Below are positions 1 through 7,882 of a stretch of DNA of 64,000 bases, in pieces. This DNA is from Tepidiformaceae bacterium. GTDB lineage: Bacteria > Chloroflexota > Dehalococcoidia > Tepidiformales > Tepidiformaceae. How positions within the stretch are numbered: the first letter of the stretch is position 1; every line of letters begins with the position of its first letter. Both the position numbers and the translations under genes were made by a program. Location of the stretch: assembly GCA_958295975.1 (NCBI GenBank), contig OY282446.1, positions 1,155,289 to 1,219,288 of the forward strand, read 5' to 3'. The notes below the pieces were generated by a model. It searched no databases, was not told the DNA's origin, and saw only the letters and a program-made list of their open reading frames with translations.

Positions 1-938
1 ACGCGCCCGACGATGGGGACGCGCCGCCCGCCCACGAGCGCGTGTCCGCGGTTGCCCAGCGCGCGCTTCCAGCCGTCCGCGTAGCCCACGGGCACGAGCG
101 CGGCGCGGGAGGGGCGCGCGGCGCGCCAGGTGAGGCCGTAGCTGACGCCCTCGCCGGGGGCGAGGTCGAGGACGCGCGCGAGCCGCGCCTTGAGGGCGAG
201 CGCGGGCCGCAGGCCGGGGTCGGGCGTGTTGGCGGGCAGCGCGCCGTAGAGGCCCAGCCCGATGCGCGCGGCGTCATGGCGCAGCTCCGGGCGGCGCAGG
301 GCGGTGGCCGTGTTGGCGGCGTGGATCAGGGGCGCGGGACCGGCCAGCGCGAGCGCTCCGGCGAAGACGGCGGCCTGTGCGGCGGAGAAGGCGTCGTCGG
401 CCTCGTCGGCGTTGGCCATGTGCGTCCAGATGGCCTCCAGGCGCAGGCCCGCGCGTTCGCGCACGCGCGCGGCGAGGGCGGCGGCCTCGCGCGGGGGCAG
501 GCCGAAGCGGTGCATGCCGCTGTCCACCTTCACGTGCACGGGCGCGGGCTCCCCCCCGGCGGCGCGCGCGGCGAGGGCGAGGGCGTCCGCGAGGCGGTCG
601 TCCGTGACGGTGAGGGCGAGGCGGCTGGCCACGGCGGCGGGCGCGTTCTCGGGGAAGGCGTGGCCGAGCACGAGCACGGGGCGCGTGACCCCGGCCCCGC
701 GCAGGGCGACGCCCTCGGCCACGGTGGCGACGGCGAAGCGATCAACGCCGGCGGCCTCGAGGGCGGGGGCGACCAGCGCCGCGCCGTGCCCGTAGGCGTT
801 GGCCTTGACCACGGCCATGATCTGCGTGCCGCCGAGCGCCGCGCGCAGGGCGCGGGCGTTGTGGTCGAGGGCGTCGAGGTCGACCTCGATCCAGGCGTTG
901 CGGGCGGCGGTGGCGGCGGCGAGCGTCTGGCGGGGCAC
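1..938 (-). CDS. alr: Alanine racemase (3' part beyond the window)
   Basis: PLP-dependent racemase that makes D-alanine for peptidoglycan in the cytoplasm. The N-terminal half is clear: a WIEVDLDALDHN start to the barrel, then AVVKANAYGHGA, which holds the lysine that binds PLP, and further on HVKVDSGMHRFG and IGLGLYG. The sequence leaves the left edge at about residue 312, near the region of the second catalytic tyrosine, so the C-terminal domain is not visible. I chose the GTG at 938 because GGAGGAAGG lies just upstream and no ATG is available in frame. The gene is divergent from the lytic transglycosylase with a 59-nt gap, and the two putative -10 hexamers overlap there. Confident family assignment; the gene is simply cut by the window edge. 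Confidence 0.95.
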   Translation of the reverse strand, partial: MPRQTLAAATAARNAWIEVDLDALDHNARALRAALGGTQIMAVVKANAYGHGAALVAPALEAAGVDRFAVATVAEGVALRGAGVTRPVLVLGHAFPENAPAAVASRLALTVTDDRLADALALAARAAGGEPAPVHVKVDSGMHRFGLPPREAAALAARVRERAGLRLEAIWTHMANADEADDAFSAAQAAVFAGALALAGPAPLIHAANTATALRRPELRHDAARIGLGLYGALPANTPDPGLRPALALKARLARVLDLAPGEGVSYGLTWRAARPSRAALVPVGYADGWKRALGNRGHALVGGRRVPIVGR

Positions 939-983
939 GCGCCTTCCTCCGCGCGGGAGGTTTGCCCGCCCGCGCGCCCAGCG

Positions 984-989
984 TAGCAT
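984..989 (+). promoter_or_regulatory. -10-like hexamer TAGCAT before the transglycosylase gene
   Basis: TAGCAT ends 8 nt before the ATG at 998, so a transcript starting at the usual distance would begin almost at the start codon. No Shine-Dalgarno sequence lies between the two. On the other strand TACGCT (985 to 980) could serve alr. No clear -35 element is visible. Confidence 0.4.
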
Positions 990-997
990 CCGCCGCG

Positions 998-3268
998 ATG
1001 GGCGCGAGCGGGGGACGGCTGCGGCGGGCCGCGGGCGCGTTCCTGCTGGCGGCGGCGCTGGCCTCCTGCGGCGGATCCGCGCCCGATGCCCCCGCCTCCC
1101 CGACGGCGTCGCCCGTGGCGACGGCTTCCGCGTCCGCCACGGCCTCCGCCACGGTCGCGTCGCCGTCGCCGTCGCCCGTTCCGACGCCCGAGGCCCCCGT
1201 CGCGCTGGCGGACGCGCACGCGCTGCTGCGGGCGGGCCTCTTCGCGGAGGCGGCGGACGCCTTCGCCTCCGTGGCCGCGGCGGCGCGGGCGGCGGACGAC
1301 GCGGCCCTGCTGTCGGCGGCGCGGCTGGGGGAATCGGCGGCGGCGCGCGAGGCGGGCGAGCGCGAACGCTCGCTGGCGCTGGCGCGGCTGGCGCTGTCGG
1401 CGGCCCCGGCGGGATCGCGCGAGGAGACGCGCGCCGCCTTCGCGCTGGGCGTGCGCCTGAACGAGGCGGGCCTCTTCGCGGAGGCGGCGGACGCGCTCCG
1501 CCCCCACGCCGTGCTCGGCGGCGGCCACGCGCTGGCCCTGCACGTGGCCGCCGAGTTCGCGCGCGCGCTGGCCGGAAGCGGCGACGCGGCTGGCGCGGCG
1601 CGCGCGTGGGACGCGCTGCTGGCCCTGCCCGATCTGGGCGAACCGCTGCGCCTCGCGGTCCTGCGCCAGCGCGCCGATCAGGCCCGCGCGACGGGCGACC
1701 TCGCGGGGCGGCGGCGCTGGCTGGGCGAGCTGGCGGCGCTCACGGGCGGGGCGGCGGTGCGCCACGAGCTGGCGGCGGCGGCCTTCACCCTCGGCGACCT
1801 CGCCCTCTTCGAGGAGCAGCTGCGGGCCATCGTGACGCAATGGCCCGGAAGCGAGGAGGCGTTGCAGGCGATCGCCGACCTGCGCGCCGCGGGCTTCGCC
1901 GTGGACGCGGGCGCGGAGGGCTACGTCCTTTACCGCCATCGCGCCTACGCGGAGGCGCGGGCGGTGCTGGCGGCGGGCCTGACGGAGCCGGGGCTGACGG
2001 CGGCGGAGCGCGCCTTCCGCACCTACTTCCTGGCCGCCGCGTACGACGACGCGGGCTTCGCGGCGGAGTCCGTGCCGCTCTACGACGAGGTGGCGGCGAA
2101 CCCCGCGGCGGGCGTGTTCGCCCACCGCGCGCGCTACTGGGCGGCGCGGGCGCTGGAGAGCGCGGGCGAACACGAGGCGGCGGCGCTGCGCCACGAGGCG
2201 GTGGCGGGCGAGGGCGGCCAATTCTCGGCGGAAAGCGCCTTCCGCGCCGGGTTCGCGCGGCTGCGCGCGGGCGACGCCGCGGGCGCCGTCGCGGTCTGGG
2301 AGGCGCTGGCGGCGGAGAGCGCCCGCGCGCGCTACTGGACGGCCCGCGCGCACGAGGCGCTGGGCCAGACGGCGGCCGCGCGCGCGCGCTACCGGCTGGC
2401 GGCGGTGGAGTCCCCGCGCTCCTTCCACGGCGTCGAGGCGCGGCGCGCGCTGGGCCAGCGCGTGGACCTCGACGGGCGCTACCGGCCCCTGCCGCCCACG
2501 CCCCCCGCCGCCGATGGCGCGCTGGAGGCGTGGCTGGAGACGGTCGCGCCGGGCGGTCCGCCGCCGTCCGCGCCCGCGGAGGCGCTGGAGCTGGCGCTGG
2601 CGGGGCTGCCCGCGCTGGCGGACGAGGCGCTGGCGCTGGCGGCGGCGCGCGCGTCCTCGCCGCGGGAGCTGCTGGAGCTGGCGCTGGCGGCCTCGGAGGC
2701 GGGCCTGCCGGCGCGCGCCTCGGCCATCGCCACGGGCCTGCTGGCGCGCCTCGGCCCGCGCGCGCAGGCGCAGGAGCCGCCGGAGCTCGCGCGGCTGCGC
2801 TATCCGCTGGCCCACGCGGCCCTGCTGGAGCGGCACGGGCGCGCGCGCGGGATCGATCCGCTGCTGCTGGCCGCGCTCATCCACCAGGAGAGCCGCTGGG
2901 ACGCGGGGGCGGTCTCCGTGGCGGGGGCGCTGGGCCTGACGCAGGTGATCCCGCCCACGGCGGCGGCCATCGCGGCGGCGCTGGGGGAGGATGGGTTCGG
3001 GACCGCCGACCTCTTCCGCCCGGCCACGGCCATCCGCTTCGGGGCCTTCTACCTGGGCGCGCAGCTGGAGCGCTTCGGCGTCGCGCATCACGCGCTCGCG
3101 GCCTACAACGGCGGCCCCGAAAACGCGGCCCGCTGGGCGGCGCTGGCCGCCTGGCCGCCCGCCGATTTCGTGGAGGCCGTGGCCTTCGCGGAGACGCGCG
3201 GCTACGTGGAGCTGGTGATGGAGCACTACGCCTGGTACCGCGCCCTCTACGGCGGCGGTGGCGGCTAG
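998..3268 (+). CDS. Soluble lytic murein transglycosylase-like lipoprotein
   Basis: A 756-residue exported protein predicted to cleave the glycan strands of peptidoglycan. The ATG at 998 gives a lipoprotein signal: basic residues, a hydrophobic core and LASC as lipobox. A Ser/Thr/Pro/Ala linker (about residues 30-70) and a long alanine-rich helical-repeat region of TPR/Slt70 type follow. The C-terminal SLT domain (about 600-756) has IHQESRWDAGAVSVAGALGL, whose glutamate is the expected catalytic acid, then LTQV and AYNGGPENA. A TTG 36 nt further upstream would spoil the signal peptide, so I rejected it. The architecture matches Slt70. It stands alone between alr and rpmH, and all three neighbours concern the cell wall or growth near the origin. 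Confidence 0.88.
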   Translation: MGASGGRLRRAAGAFLLAAALASCGGSAPDAPASPTASPVATASASATASATVASPSPSPVPTPEAPVALADAHALLRAGLFAEAADAFASVAAAARAADDAALLSAARLGESAAAREAGERERSLALARLALSAAPAGSREETRAAFALGVRLNEAGLFAEAADALRPHAVLGGGHALALHVAAEFARALAGSGDAAGAARAWDALLALPDLGEPLRLAVLRQRADQARATGDLAGRRRWLGELAALTGGAAVRHELAAAAFTLGDLALFEEQLRAIVTQWPGSEEALQAIADLRAAGFAVDAGAEGYVLYRHRAYAEARAVLAAGLTEPGLTAAERAFRTYFLAAAYDDAGFAAESVPLYDEVAANPAAGVFAHRARYWAARALESAGEHEAAALRHEAVAGEGGQFSAESAFRAGFARLRAGDAAGAVAVWEALAAESARARYWTARAHEALGQTAAARARYRLAAVESPRSFHGVEARRALGQRVDLDGRYRPLPPTPPAADGALEAWLETVAPGGPPPSAPAEALELALAGLPALADEALALAAARASSPRELLELALAASEAGLPARASAIATGLLARLGPRAQAQEPPELARLRYPLAHAALLERHGRARGIDPLLLAALIHQESRWDAGAVSVAGALGLTQVIPPTAAAIAAALGEDGFGTADLFRPATAIRFGAFYLGAQLERFGVAHHALAAYNGGPENAARWAALAAWPPADFVEAVAFAETRGYVELVMEHYAWYRALYGGGGG

Positions 3269-3293
3269 CGCGCGGGCGTCGTAGGCTGCGGGC

Positions 3294-3437
3294 ATGTCGC
3301 CCAAGCGGACCTACCAGCCGCACCGCCGCCCGCGCCTTCGCCGCCACGGCTTCCGCCGTCGCATGGCCTCGCGGAGCGGTCGCGCGGTGCTGAAGGCGCG
3401 GCGGCTGAAGGGCCGGAGGCGGCTGGCGGTCGACTAG
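3294..3437 (+). CDS. rpmH: 50S ribosomal protein L34
   Basis: A 47-residue highly basic protein starting [20 protein letters not shown] and continuing [21 protein letters not shown], which is the L34 signature along its whole length. L34 is a small protein of the large ribosomal subunit. The start ATG is unambiguous. The stop codon touches the GTG of rnpA without a gap, as in many bacteria where rpmH and rnpA are cotranscribed near the origin. Confidence 0.97.
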   Translation: MSPKRTYQPHRRPRLRRHGFRRRMASRSGRAVLKARRLKGRRRLAVD

Positions 3438-3764
3438 GTGGAGCGGCTGCGGCGGCGGCGCGACTTCGAACGAGTGTTCGCATCGGGAAAGATCGTCCAC
3501 GGGCGTGCCGTGGTGGTGCGTTACCGCATGCGTGGGGAAGACGGGGCGGCGCGCGTGGGCGTGACGGCGGGCAAGCGGCTGGACAAGCGCGCCGTGCGGC
3601 GCAACCGCGCGCGACGGCGGCTGCGCGAGGCCATCCGCCCGCTGGCCCTGGCGGAGGGCTGCGACGCGGTGGCGCTGGCGCGGGCCCCGGCGCTCACGCT
3701 CCCCTTCAAGGCGCTGGCGGCGGACGTGCGCGGAACCTTCGCGCGGGCGCGGCTGCTGGCGTGA
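3438..3764 (+). CDS. rnpA: Ribonuclease P protein component
   Basis: A 108-residue protein subunit of RNase P, which trims the 5' leader of precursor tRNAs together with the catalytic RNA. The RNR motif is present as KRAVRRNRARRRLREAIR, preceded by the usual RLRRRRDFERVFASGK start and RVGVTAGKRLDKRAV. It begins at a GTG immediately after rpmH and ends in a 4-nt overlap with yidD, so the three genes are probably translated in a coupled way. Confidence 0.96.
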   Translation: MERLRRRRDFERVFASGKIVHGRAVVVRYRMRGEDGAARVGVTAGKRLDKRAVRRNRARRRLREAIRPLALAEGCDAVALARAPALTLPFKALAADVRGTFARARLLA

Positions 3765-3976
3765 GGTGGGCGCTGATCGGGGCCGTGCGGCTCTACCGCG
3801 TGACGCTGGCGGGGCTCTTCCCCAACAGCTGCCGCTTCGAGCCGAGCTGCTCGCGCTACGCGGAGGAGGCGCTGCGGCGTCACGGGGCATTCCGCGGCGT
3901 CTGGCTGATGGCGCGGCGTCTGGCGCGCTGCCGCCCGGGCGGCGGCCTCGGCTACGATCCGGTGCCCGAACGGTGA
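3761..3976 (+). CDS. yidD: Membrane protein insertion efficiency factor YidD
   Basis: A 71-residue protein with the full family signature: LYRVTLAGLFPNSCRFEPSC, SRYAEEALRRHG and RLARCRPGGGLGYDPVPER, including the conserved cysteines. YidD proteins sit at the inner membrane face by an amphipathic helix and assist YidC-dependent insertion. The GTG start overlaps the rnpA stop. In many genomes yidC follows directly; here a lipoprotein gene and two parS sites intervene. Confidence 0.96.
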   Translation: MRWALIGAVRLYRVTLAGLFPNSCRFEPSCSRYAEEALRRHGAFRGVWLMARRLARCRPGGGLGYDPVPER

Positions 3977-3996
3977 GCCATCCCGCGGCGGGGGGC

Positions 3997-4012
3997 TGTT
4001 TCACGTGAAACA
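3997..4012. promoter_or_regulatory. parS centromere site 1
   Basis: TGTTTCACGTGAAACA, a perfect 16-bp palindrome identical to the widely conserved ParB binding sequence. It lies 20 nt after the yidD stop and about 3.9 kb before parB. Confidence 0.95.
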
Positions 4013-4032
4013 CTCCGCCCGCTCCCCGAAGC

Positions 4033-4048
4033 TGTTTCACGTGAAACA
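4033..4048. promoter_or_regulatory. parS centromere site 2
   Basis: A second perfect TGTTTCACGTGAAACA, 36 bp from site 1 centre to centre, in the same non-coding gap. The gap (3977-4085) holds no other recognisable signal. Confidence 0.95.
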
Positions 4049-4085
4049 GGCGTCCGGGCTGACCGTAAGGGGAACGTCTGCGAGG

Positions 4086-5264
4086 ATGCGCGCGATGTTC
4101 CGGACGCGAAGCTTCCTGCTGGCCGTCGCGGCGGCGGCTCTCCTCGCCGTCGGCTGCGCGCCGGGGGGCGGGTTCTCCCAGCCCAGCGGCTGGGCCGAGC
4201 CCGTCTTCGAGGGCGCGACCGTCCACCTCTTCCCCGAACGCGACCTGCTGGCGGCGCTGCGCCCCGGCCAGTCCGGCGACACGGTCTGGGACACGGACTG
4301 GGTCTTCCCCGACGACAACATCAGCACCCAGGAGGACATCGACCTCGGTGCCGCCTACGGAGCGCCGCTCGTCACCGCCGACCGCATCATCCTGGCCACC
4401 TTCGAGGGCCAGCTGCTGGCCATCTCGCGCGAGGGCCGCTTCGGCGAGGGCTCCTGGATGCGCGACGACATCAACGGCGCCATCGTCGGCGGGGCCGCGC
4501 TCGCCGGGGACCGCCTCCTCTTCGGCACCACCGAACGGCGCCTCTACGCGCGCGCCCTCGACGGCGGCGGGGCGGTCCCGAACTGGCCGCTGGACGGCCT
4601 GCGCCTCGACGGCGAGATCTGGGCGCGCCCCGCCGTCTCCGGCGGCACGGCCTTCGTGGCCACCATGGACGGCACGATCCACGCCTTCGACGTGGAGAGC
4701 GGCGCGCGGCGCTGGGCGGCGCCCTTCGACGCCGGGGGCGCGATCGCCGAGCTGGCCCTCATCGACGGGAGCAGCGCAGGTTATCAAGAACTTCTGTTCG
4801 TGCCGACGCTCGGCAAGCGCGTGTGGCTCGTCGATCCCGCCAGCGGGCGCGCCCTGCACGAGCCCTACGTGGCCGACCACTGGGTGTGGACGACGCCCGC
4901 GGTGGCGGACGGCGTGGCCTGGTTCGGTGATTTCGCCGGGCGCGTGCACGCGCTCGATCTGGCCAGCGGGCGCGCGCGCTGGGCGACGCCCTACGACACG
5001 GGGTCGAAGGTGAAGGCGCGGCCCGTGCGCATCGGCGAAACGCTTATCGTGGGCGACGAGAAGGGCTACGTGCATTTCCTGGACGCGGCCACGGGCGCGC
5101 TCCGCAACCCCAATCCCTGGACGGACGGCGACGTGGGCAAGTTCCGCGCCGCGTTCGTGGCGCGCGACGGCTTCGCCTGGGCGCTGGGCACGAAGGGGCG
5201 GCTCTACCGCGCCGACCCGGAGACGCTGACGGTGGTCGAAATCGGCCTGCGGGGGCTGCCGTGA
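4086..5264 (+). CDS. PQQ-type beta-propeller lipoprotein
   Basis: About 392 residues. The N-terminus has a lipoprotein signal peptide with VGCAPG as lipobox, so the protein is likely anchored outside the membrane. The rest is repeated propeller-blade sequence of the PQQ/outer-membrane-assembly type: GGAALAGDRLLFGTTERRLY, ATMDGTIHAFDVESGARRW, FGDFAGRVHALDLASGRARW and VGDEKGYVHFLDAATGALR. The start is ATG 4086 or ATG 4095; the latter has GAGG at a better distance. A GTG at 4005 is also in frame but lies inside parS site 1 and would put both parS sites in the coding sequence. The gene overlaps yidC by 4 nt, so an envelope or protein-insertion role is a reasonable guess; the ligand is unknown. 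Confidence 0.8.
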   Translation: MRAMFRTRSFLLAVAAAALLAVGCAPGGGFSQPSGWAEPVFEGATVHLFPERDLLAALRPGQSGDTVWDTDWVFPDDNISTQEDIDLGAAYGAPLVTADRIILATFEGQLLAISREGRFGEGSWMRDDINGAIVGGAALAGDRLLFGTTERRLYARALDGGGAVPNWPLDGLRLDGEIWARPAVSGGTAFVATMDGTIHAFDVESGARRWAAPFDAGGAIAELALIDGSSAGYQELLFVPTLGKRVWLVDPASGRALHEPYVADHWVWTTPAVADGVAWFGDFAGRVHALDLASGRARWATPYDTGSKVKARPVRIGETLIVGDEKGYVHFLDAATGALRNPNPWTDGDVGKFRAAFVARDGFAWALGTKGRLYRADPETLTVVEIGLRGLP

Positions 5265-6127
5265 TCGGCGAGATCATCAACGTCGCCCTCATCGACCCGA
5301 TGACCAACCTGCTGGTCATCCTCAACAACGTGCTCTGGGGCAGCTTCGGGCTGGCGGTCATCGCCTTCACCATCCTCGTGCGCCTGCTCACCTTCCCCCT
5401 CACGCTGCGGCAGCTGAAGCAGACGCGCGCCATGCAGGCGCTGCAGCCCGTCGTGCAGGAGCTGCAGAAGAAGTACACGGACCCCAAGCGGCGGCAGGAA
5501 GAGATGATGAAGGCCTACCGCGAGGCGGGGATCAACCCCCTCGGCTGCCTGGGTCCGCTGGTGCTGCAGATGCCCTTCCTCATCGGCATCTTCTACGCCG
5601 TGCGCCGCACGCTCGCGATCTCGCCCGAGGCGCTCGACGACCTCTCCGGCCACCTCTACTCATGGAGCTACATCCAGAACGCCATCCCCCTCGAGGAGAG
5701 CTTCCTCGGCCTGAACCTGGCCGGCTCCAGCATCCTCATGGTGGCGCTCGTGGGCGTCTCCACGTGGGCGCAGACGAAGACCACGGTGACGGTGGCCACG
5801 GACGATCGCGCGCGCACGCAGCAGCAGATGATGCAGTGGCTGCTGCCCGTCATGTTCATGTTCTTCTCCTTCGGATTTCCCAGCGGGGTGAGCCTCTACT
5901 GGGTGGTCACCTCCTTCGTGGGCGTGATCTTCAACGTGGTCACCTACGGCTTCCCCCTCCTGCGCATTCCGTCGCTGGTGGCGCCCCCCGCGCCACGCCC
6001 GGCGGCGGCCATCACGGCAAATTCGGACGCATCGGGCGGCGATCGCCCCCGGCCAGTCCGCGAATTGAGGACGTCTGCACATGGAACACGCCGAGGCAAG
6101 CGGAAAAACCGTCGACGACGCGCTTAG
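5261..6127 (+). CDS. yidC: Membrane protein insertase YidC/OxaA (short type)
   Basis: A 288-residue membrane insertase of the Oxa1/SpoIIIJ type without the large periplasmic domain of Gram-negative YidC. It has about five membrane segments. Between the first two lies the family loop RQLKQTRAMQALQPVVQELQ with KKYTDPKRRQEEMMKAYREA, followed by GINPLGCLGPLVLQMPFLIG and the late segment MQWLLPVMFMFFSFGFPSGV. The arginine in ILVRLLTFPLT is the usual hydrophilic-groove residue. The C-terminal tail is rich in Arg and Lys, suiting ribosome contact. The GTG start overlaps the upstream lipoprotein stop, and the last 47 nt overlap jag. Confidence 0.95.
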   Translation: MIGEIINVALIDPMTNLLVILNNVLWGSFGLAVIAFTILVRLLTFPLTLRQLKQTRAMQALQPVVQELQKKYTDPKRRQEEMMKAYREAGINPLGCLGPLVLQMPFLIGIFYAVRRTLAISPEALDDLSGHLYSWSYIQNAIPLEESFLGLNLAGSSILMVALVGVSTWAQTKTTVTVATDDRARTQQQMMQWLLPVMFMFFSFGFPSGVSLYWVVTSFVGVIFNVVTYGFPLLRIPSLVAPPAPRPAAAITANSDASGGDRPRPVRELRTSAHGTRRGKRKNRRRRA

Positions 6128-7109
6128 GGCGGCCCTGCGCCAGCTCGGGGCCACCATCGAGGAGGTCGACCTCGTCGTGCTCGACGAGGGCCAGCGCGGC
6201 GGGCTCTTCGGGCGCGGCGCGCGCGATGCGCTGGTGCGCGTCGAGCGCCGCGCCGGGGGCGCGCGCGAGCCCACCCCCGAATCCCCGCCCGACACCTCCA
6301 TCCCCCGCGCGCGGGGCAGCGGCGCCGCCCGCGGTGGCCGCGCCCGTGGCGGACGCCCGCGCGGAGGCGGAGGCGGAGGCGGGGGCGGTGGCCGCTCCGG
6401 GGAGCGCCCGTCGCGTCCCAACCGCTCGGGCGAACGCGCGCCGGAGCTGCGCGAGGAGGACTTCTTCGGGGAGGGCGGCCCGCCCGCGCGCGCGCCTTCC
6501 CCGCGCCGCGCCGGTCCGCCGCCGCGCCGTACCTCCTCCTCCGCCGCGCCGCCGCGCGAGCGCCGCGAACGGCGCGAGTCCGATCGTCCGCGCCGCCGCC
6601 GCGACGAGGAGCCGGTCGAGCCCGACATCAACGCCGAGGAGGTGGAGCTGGCCGCCGAGGTGGTGGACGCCATCCTCCAGATCCTCGACATCGACGCGGG
6701 CATCAGCATCCGCGAGCCGGTGACGGCGGGCGACGGGCTGGGCGGCGCGCGCGCCGTCATCGACATCTCCGGCGACGACCTGGGCATGCTCATCGGGCGG
6801 CGCGGCGAGAGCCTCATGGCCTTCCAGTACGTGGTCAACCTGGTGGTGACGCGGCGGCATCCGGGGCGCGGCGGCGTGACCATCGACGTGGAGGGCTACC
6901 GGCGGCGGCGCGAGGATCAGCTGCTGGCGCTGGCCGAGCGCATGGCCGACCTCGTGCGCGAGCACGGCGACCCCATCACGCTCGAACCCATGCCCCCGGC
7001 CGAGCGCCGCCTCGTCCACCTCGCCCTCGCCGACGACCCCGAGCTGGAGACGAACAGCACGGGCGAGGGCGAGAGCCGCAAGGTCGTGATCAGCCCGCGG
7101 GAGGCGTGA
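6081..7109 (+). CDS. jag: Jag/KhpB RNA-binding protein (Jag-N, KH, R3H)
   Basis: A 342-residue RNA-binding protein. The Jag-N domain (about 1-55) starts MEHAEASGKTVDDALRAAL and ends near GLFGRGARDALV. It is followed by a roughly 130-residue linker rich in Arg, Gly, Ser and Pro, including a long glycine run, which resembles an RGG-type disordered region. The KH domain follows (about 200-265; DLGMLIGRRGESLMAFQYVV), then the R3H domain (about 270-330; LEPMPPAERRLVHLAL). In Firmicutes and other groups Jag is encoded after yidC and affects cell-wall synthesis. The start lies inside the end of yidC, and the stop overlaps the parA start. Confidence 0.93.
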   Translation: MEHAEASGKTVDDALRAALRQLGATIEEVDLVVLDEGQRGGLFGRGARDALVRVERRAGGAREPTPESPPDTSIPRARGSGAARGGRARGGRPRGGGGGGGGGGRSGERPSRPNRSGERAPELREEDFFGEGGPPARAPSPRRAGPPPRRTSSSAAPPRERRERRESDRPRRRRDEEPVEPDINAEEVELAAEVVDAILQILDIDAGISIREPVTAGDGLGGARAVIDISGDDLGMLIGRRGESLMAFQYVVNLVVTRRHPGRGGVTIDVEGYRRRREDQLLALAERMADLVREHGDPITLEPMPPAERRLVHLALADDPELETNSTGEGESRKVVISPREA

Positions 7110-7882
7110 TGGCGCGCGAGACGGTCGCGGTCGTCAACCAGAAGGGCGGCGTGGGCAAGACCACCACGGCGCTCTCGCTGGCAGCGGCGCTGGCCCGCGC
7201 GGGCGAGCGCGTGCTCCTCGTCGACCTCGATCCGCAGGCCAACGCCACCAGCGCCGCGGGCCTGCGCGCCGTGCGCCCCCCCTCCCTCTACGAGGCGCTC
7301 ACGGGCGCGGCCGAGGCCGCCGCCTGCGTGCGCCCCGTGCCCGACGAGGGCTTCGACCTGCTGCCGGCCACGGCCGCGCTGGCGGGCGCGGAGGTGGAGC
7401 TGGCCCCCGTCATCGCCCGCGAACGCCGCCTCGAGGGCGTCTGCGCCCCCCTCGCCGCGGGCTACGACTGGCTCTTCGTCGATTGCCCCCCCTCGCTCGG
7501 CATCCTCACCGTCAACGCCCTCACCGCCGCCAGCGGCGTGGTCGTGCCCGTCCAGTGCGAATACCTGCCGCTGGAGGGGCTGACGCAGCTGATGGGCACG
7601 CTCGACCTCGTGCGCGCCACGCTCAACCCCCGCCTGCGCGTGCTCGGCCTCGCGCTCACCATGCTCGATTCGCGCACGCGCCTGGCGCGCGAGGTGGCCG
7701 CGGACGTCCACCGCCACTTCCCCGACCAGACCTTCGCCACCGTCATCCCCCGCGCCGTGAGCCTGGCCGAGGCCCCCAGCCACGGGCGCACCATCTTCCG
7801 CCACCGCCCCGACAGCCGCGCCGCCAGCGCCTACCGCAGGCTGGCGGAGGAGCTGACCGCCCGCGCGGGAGCGCCCGCGTGA
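7109..7882 (+). CDS. parA: Chromosome partitioning ATPase ParA/Soj
   Basis: A 257-residue deviant Walker ATPase that drives segregation of ParB-parS complexes on the nucleoid. The deviant Walker A motif KGGVGKTT follows AVVNQ, Walker B is LFVDCPPSLGILTVNAL, and LVDLDPQANATSA is present. Either ATG 7109 or GTG 7106 may start it; GGGAGG lies just upstream. The protein has no N-terminal HTH extension, so it is the short chromosomal type. It sits in an operon-like run with jag before and parB after, both overlapping by a few bases. Confidence 0.96.
   Translation: MARETVAVVNQKGGVGKTTTALSLAAALARAGERVLLVDLDPQANATSAAGLRAVRPPSLYEALTGAAEAAACVRPVPDEGFDLLPATAALAGAEVELAPVIARERRLEGVCAPLAAGYDWLFVDCPPSLGILTVNALTAASGVVVPVQCEYLPLEGLTQLMGTLDLVRATLNPRLRVLGLALTMLDSRTRLAREVAADVHRHFPDQTFATVIPRAVSLAEAPSHGRTIFRHRPDSRAASAYRRLAEELTARAGAPA

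Noticed and set aside
530-3304. Very long open frame antisense to the lytic transglycosylase
   Set aside because: Arg/Gly/Pro/Ala composition typical of an off-frame in very GC-rich DNA, no domain, and it overlaps two well-supported genes.
4005-4085. Longer N-terminus for the beta-propeller lipoprotein starting at GTG 4005
   Set aside because: It would begin inside parS site 1 and code through site 2; the lipoprotein signal begins only at 4086 or 4095.
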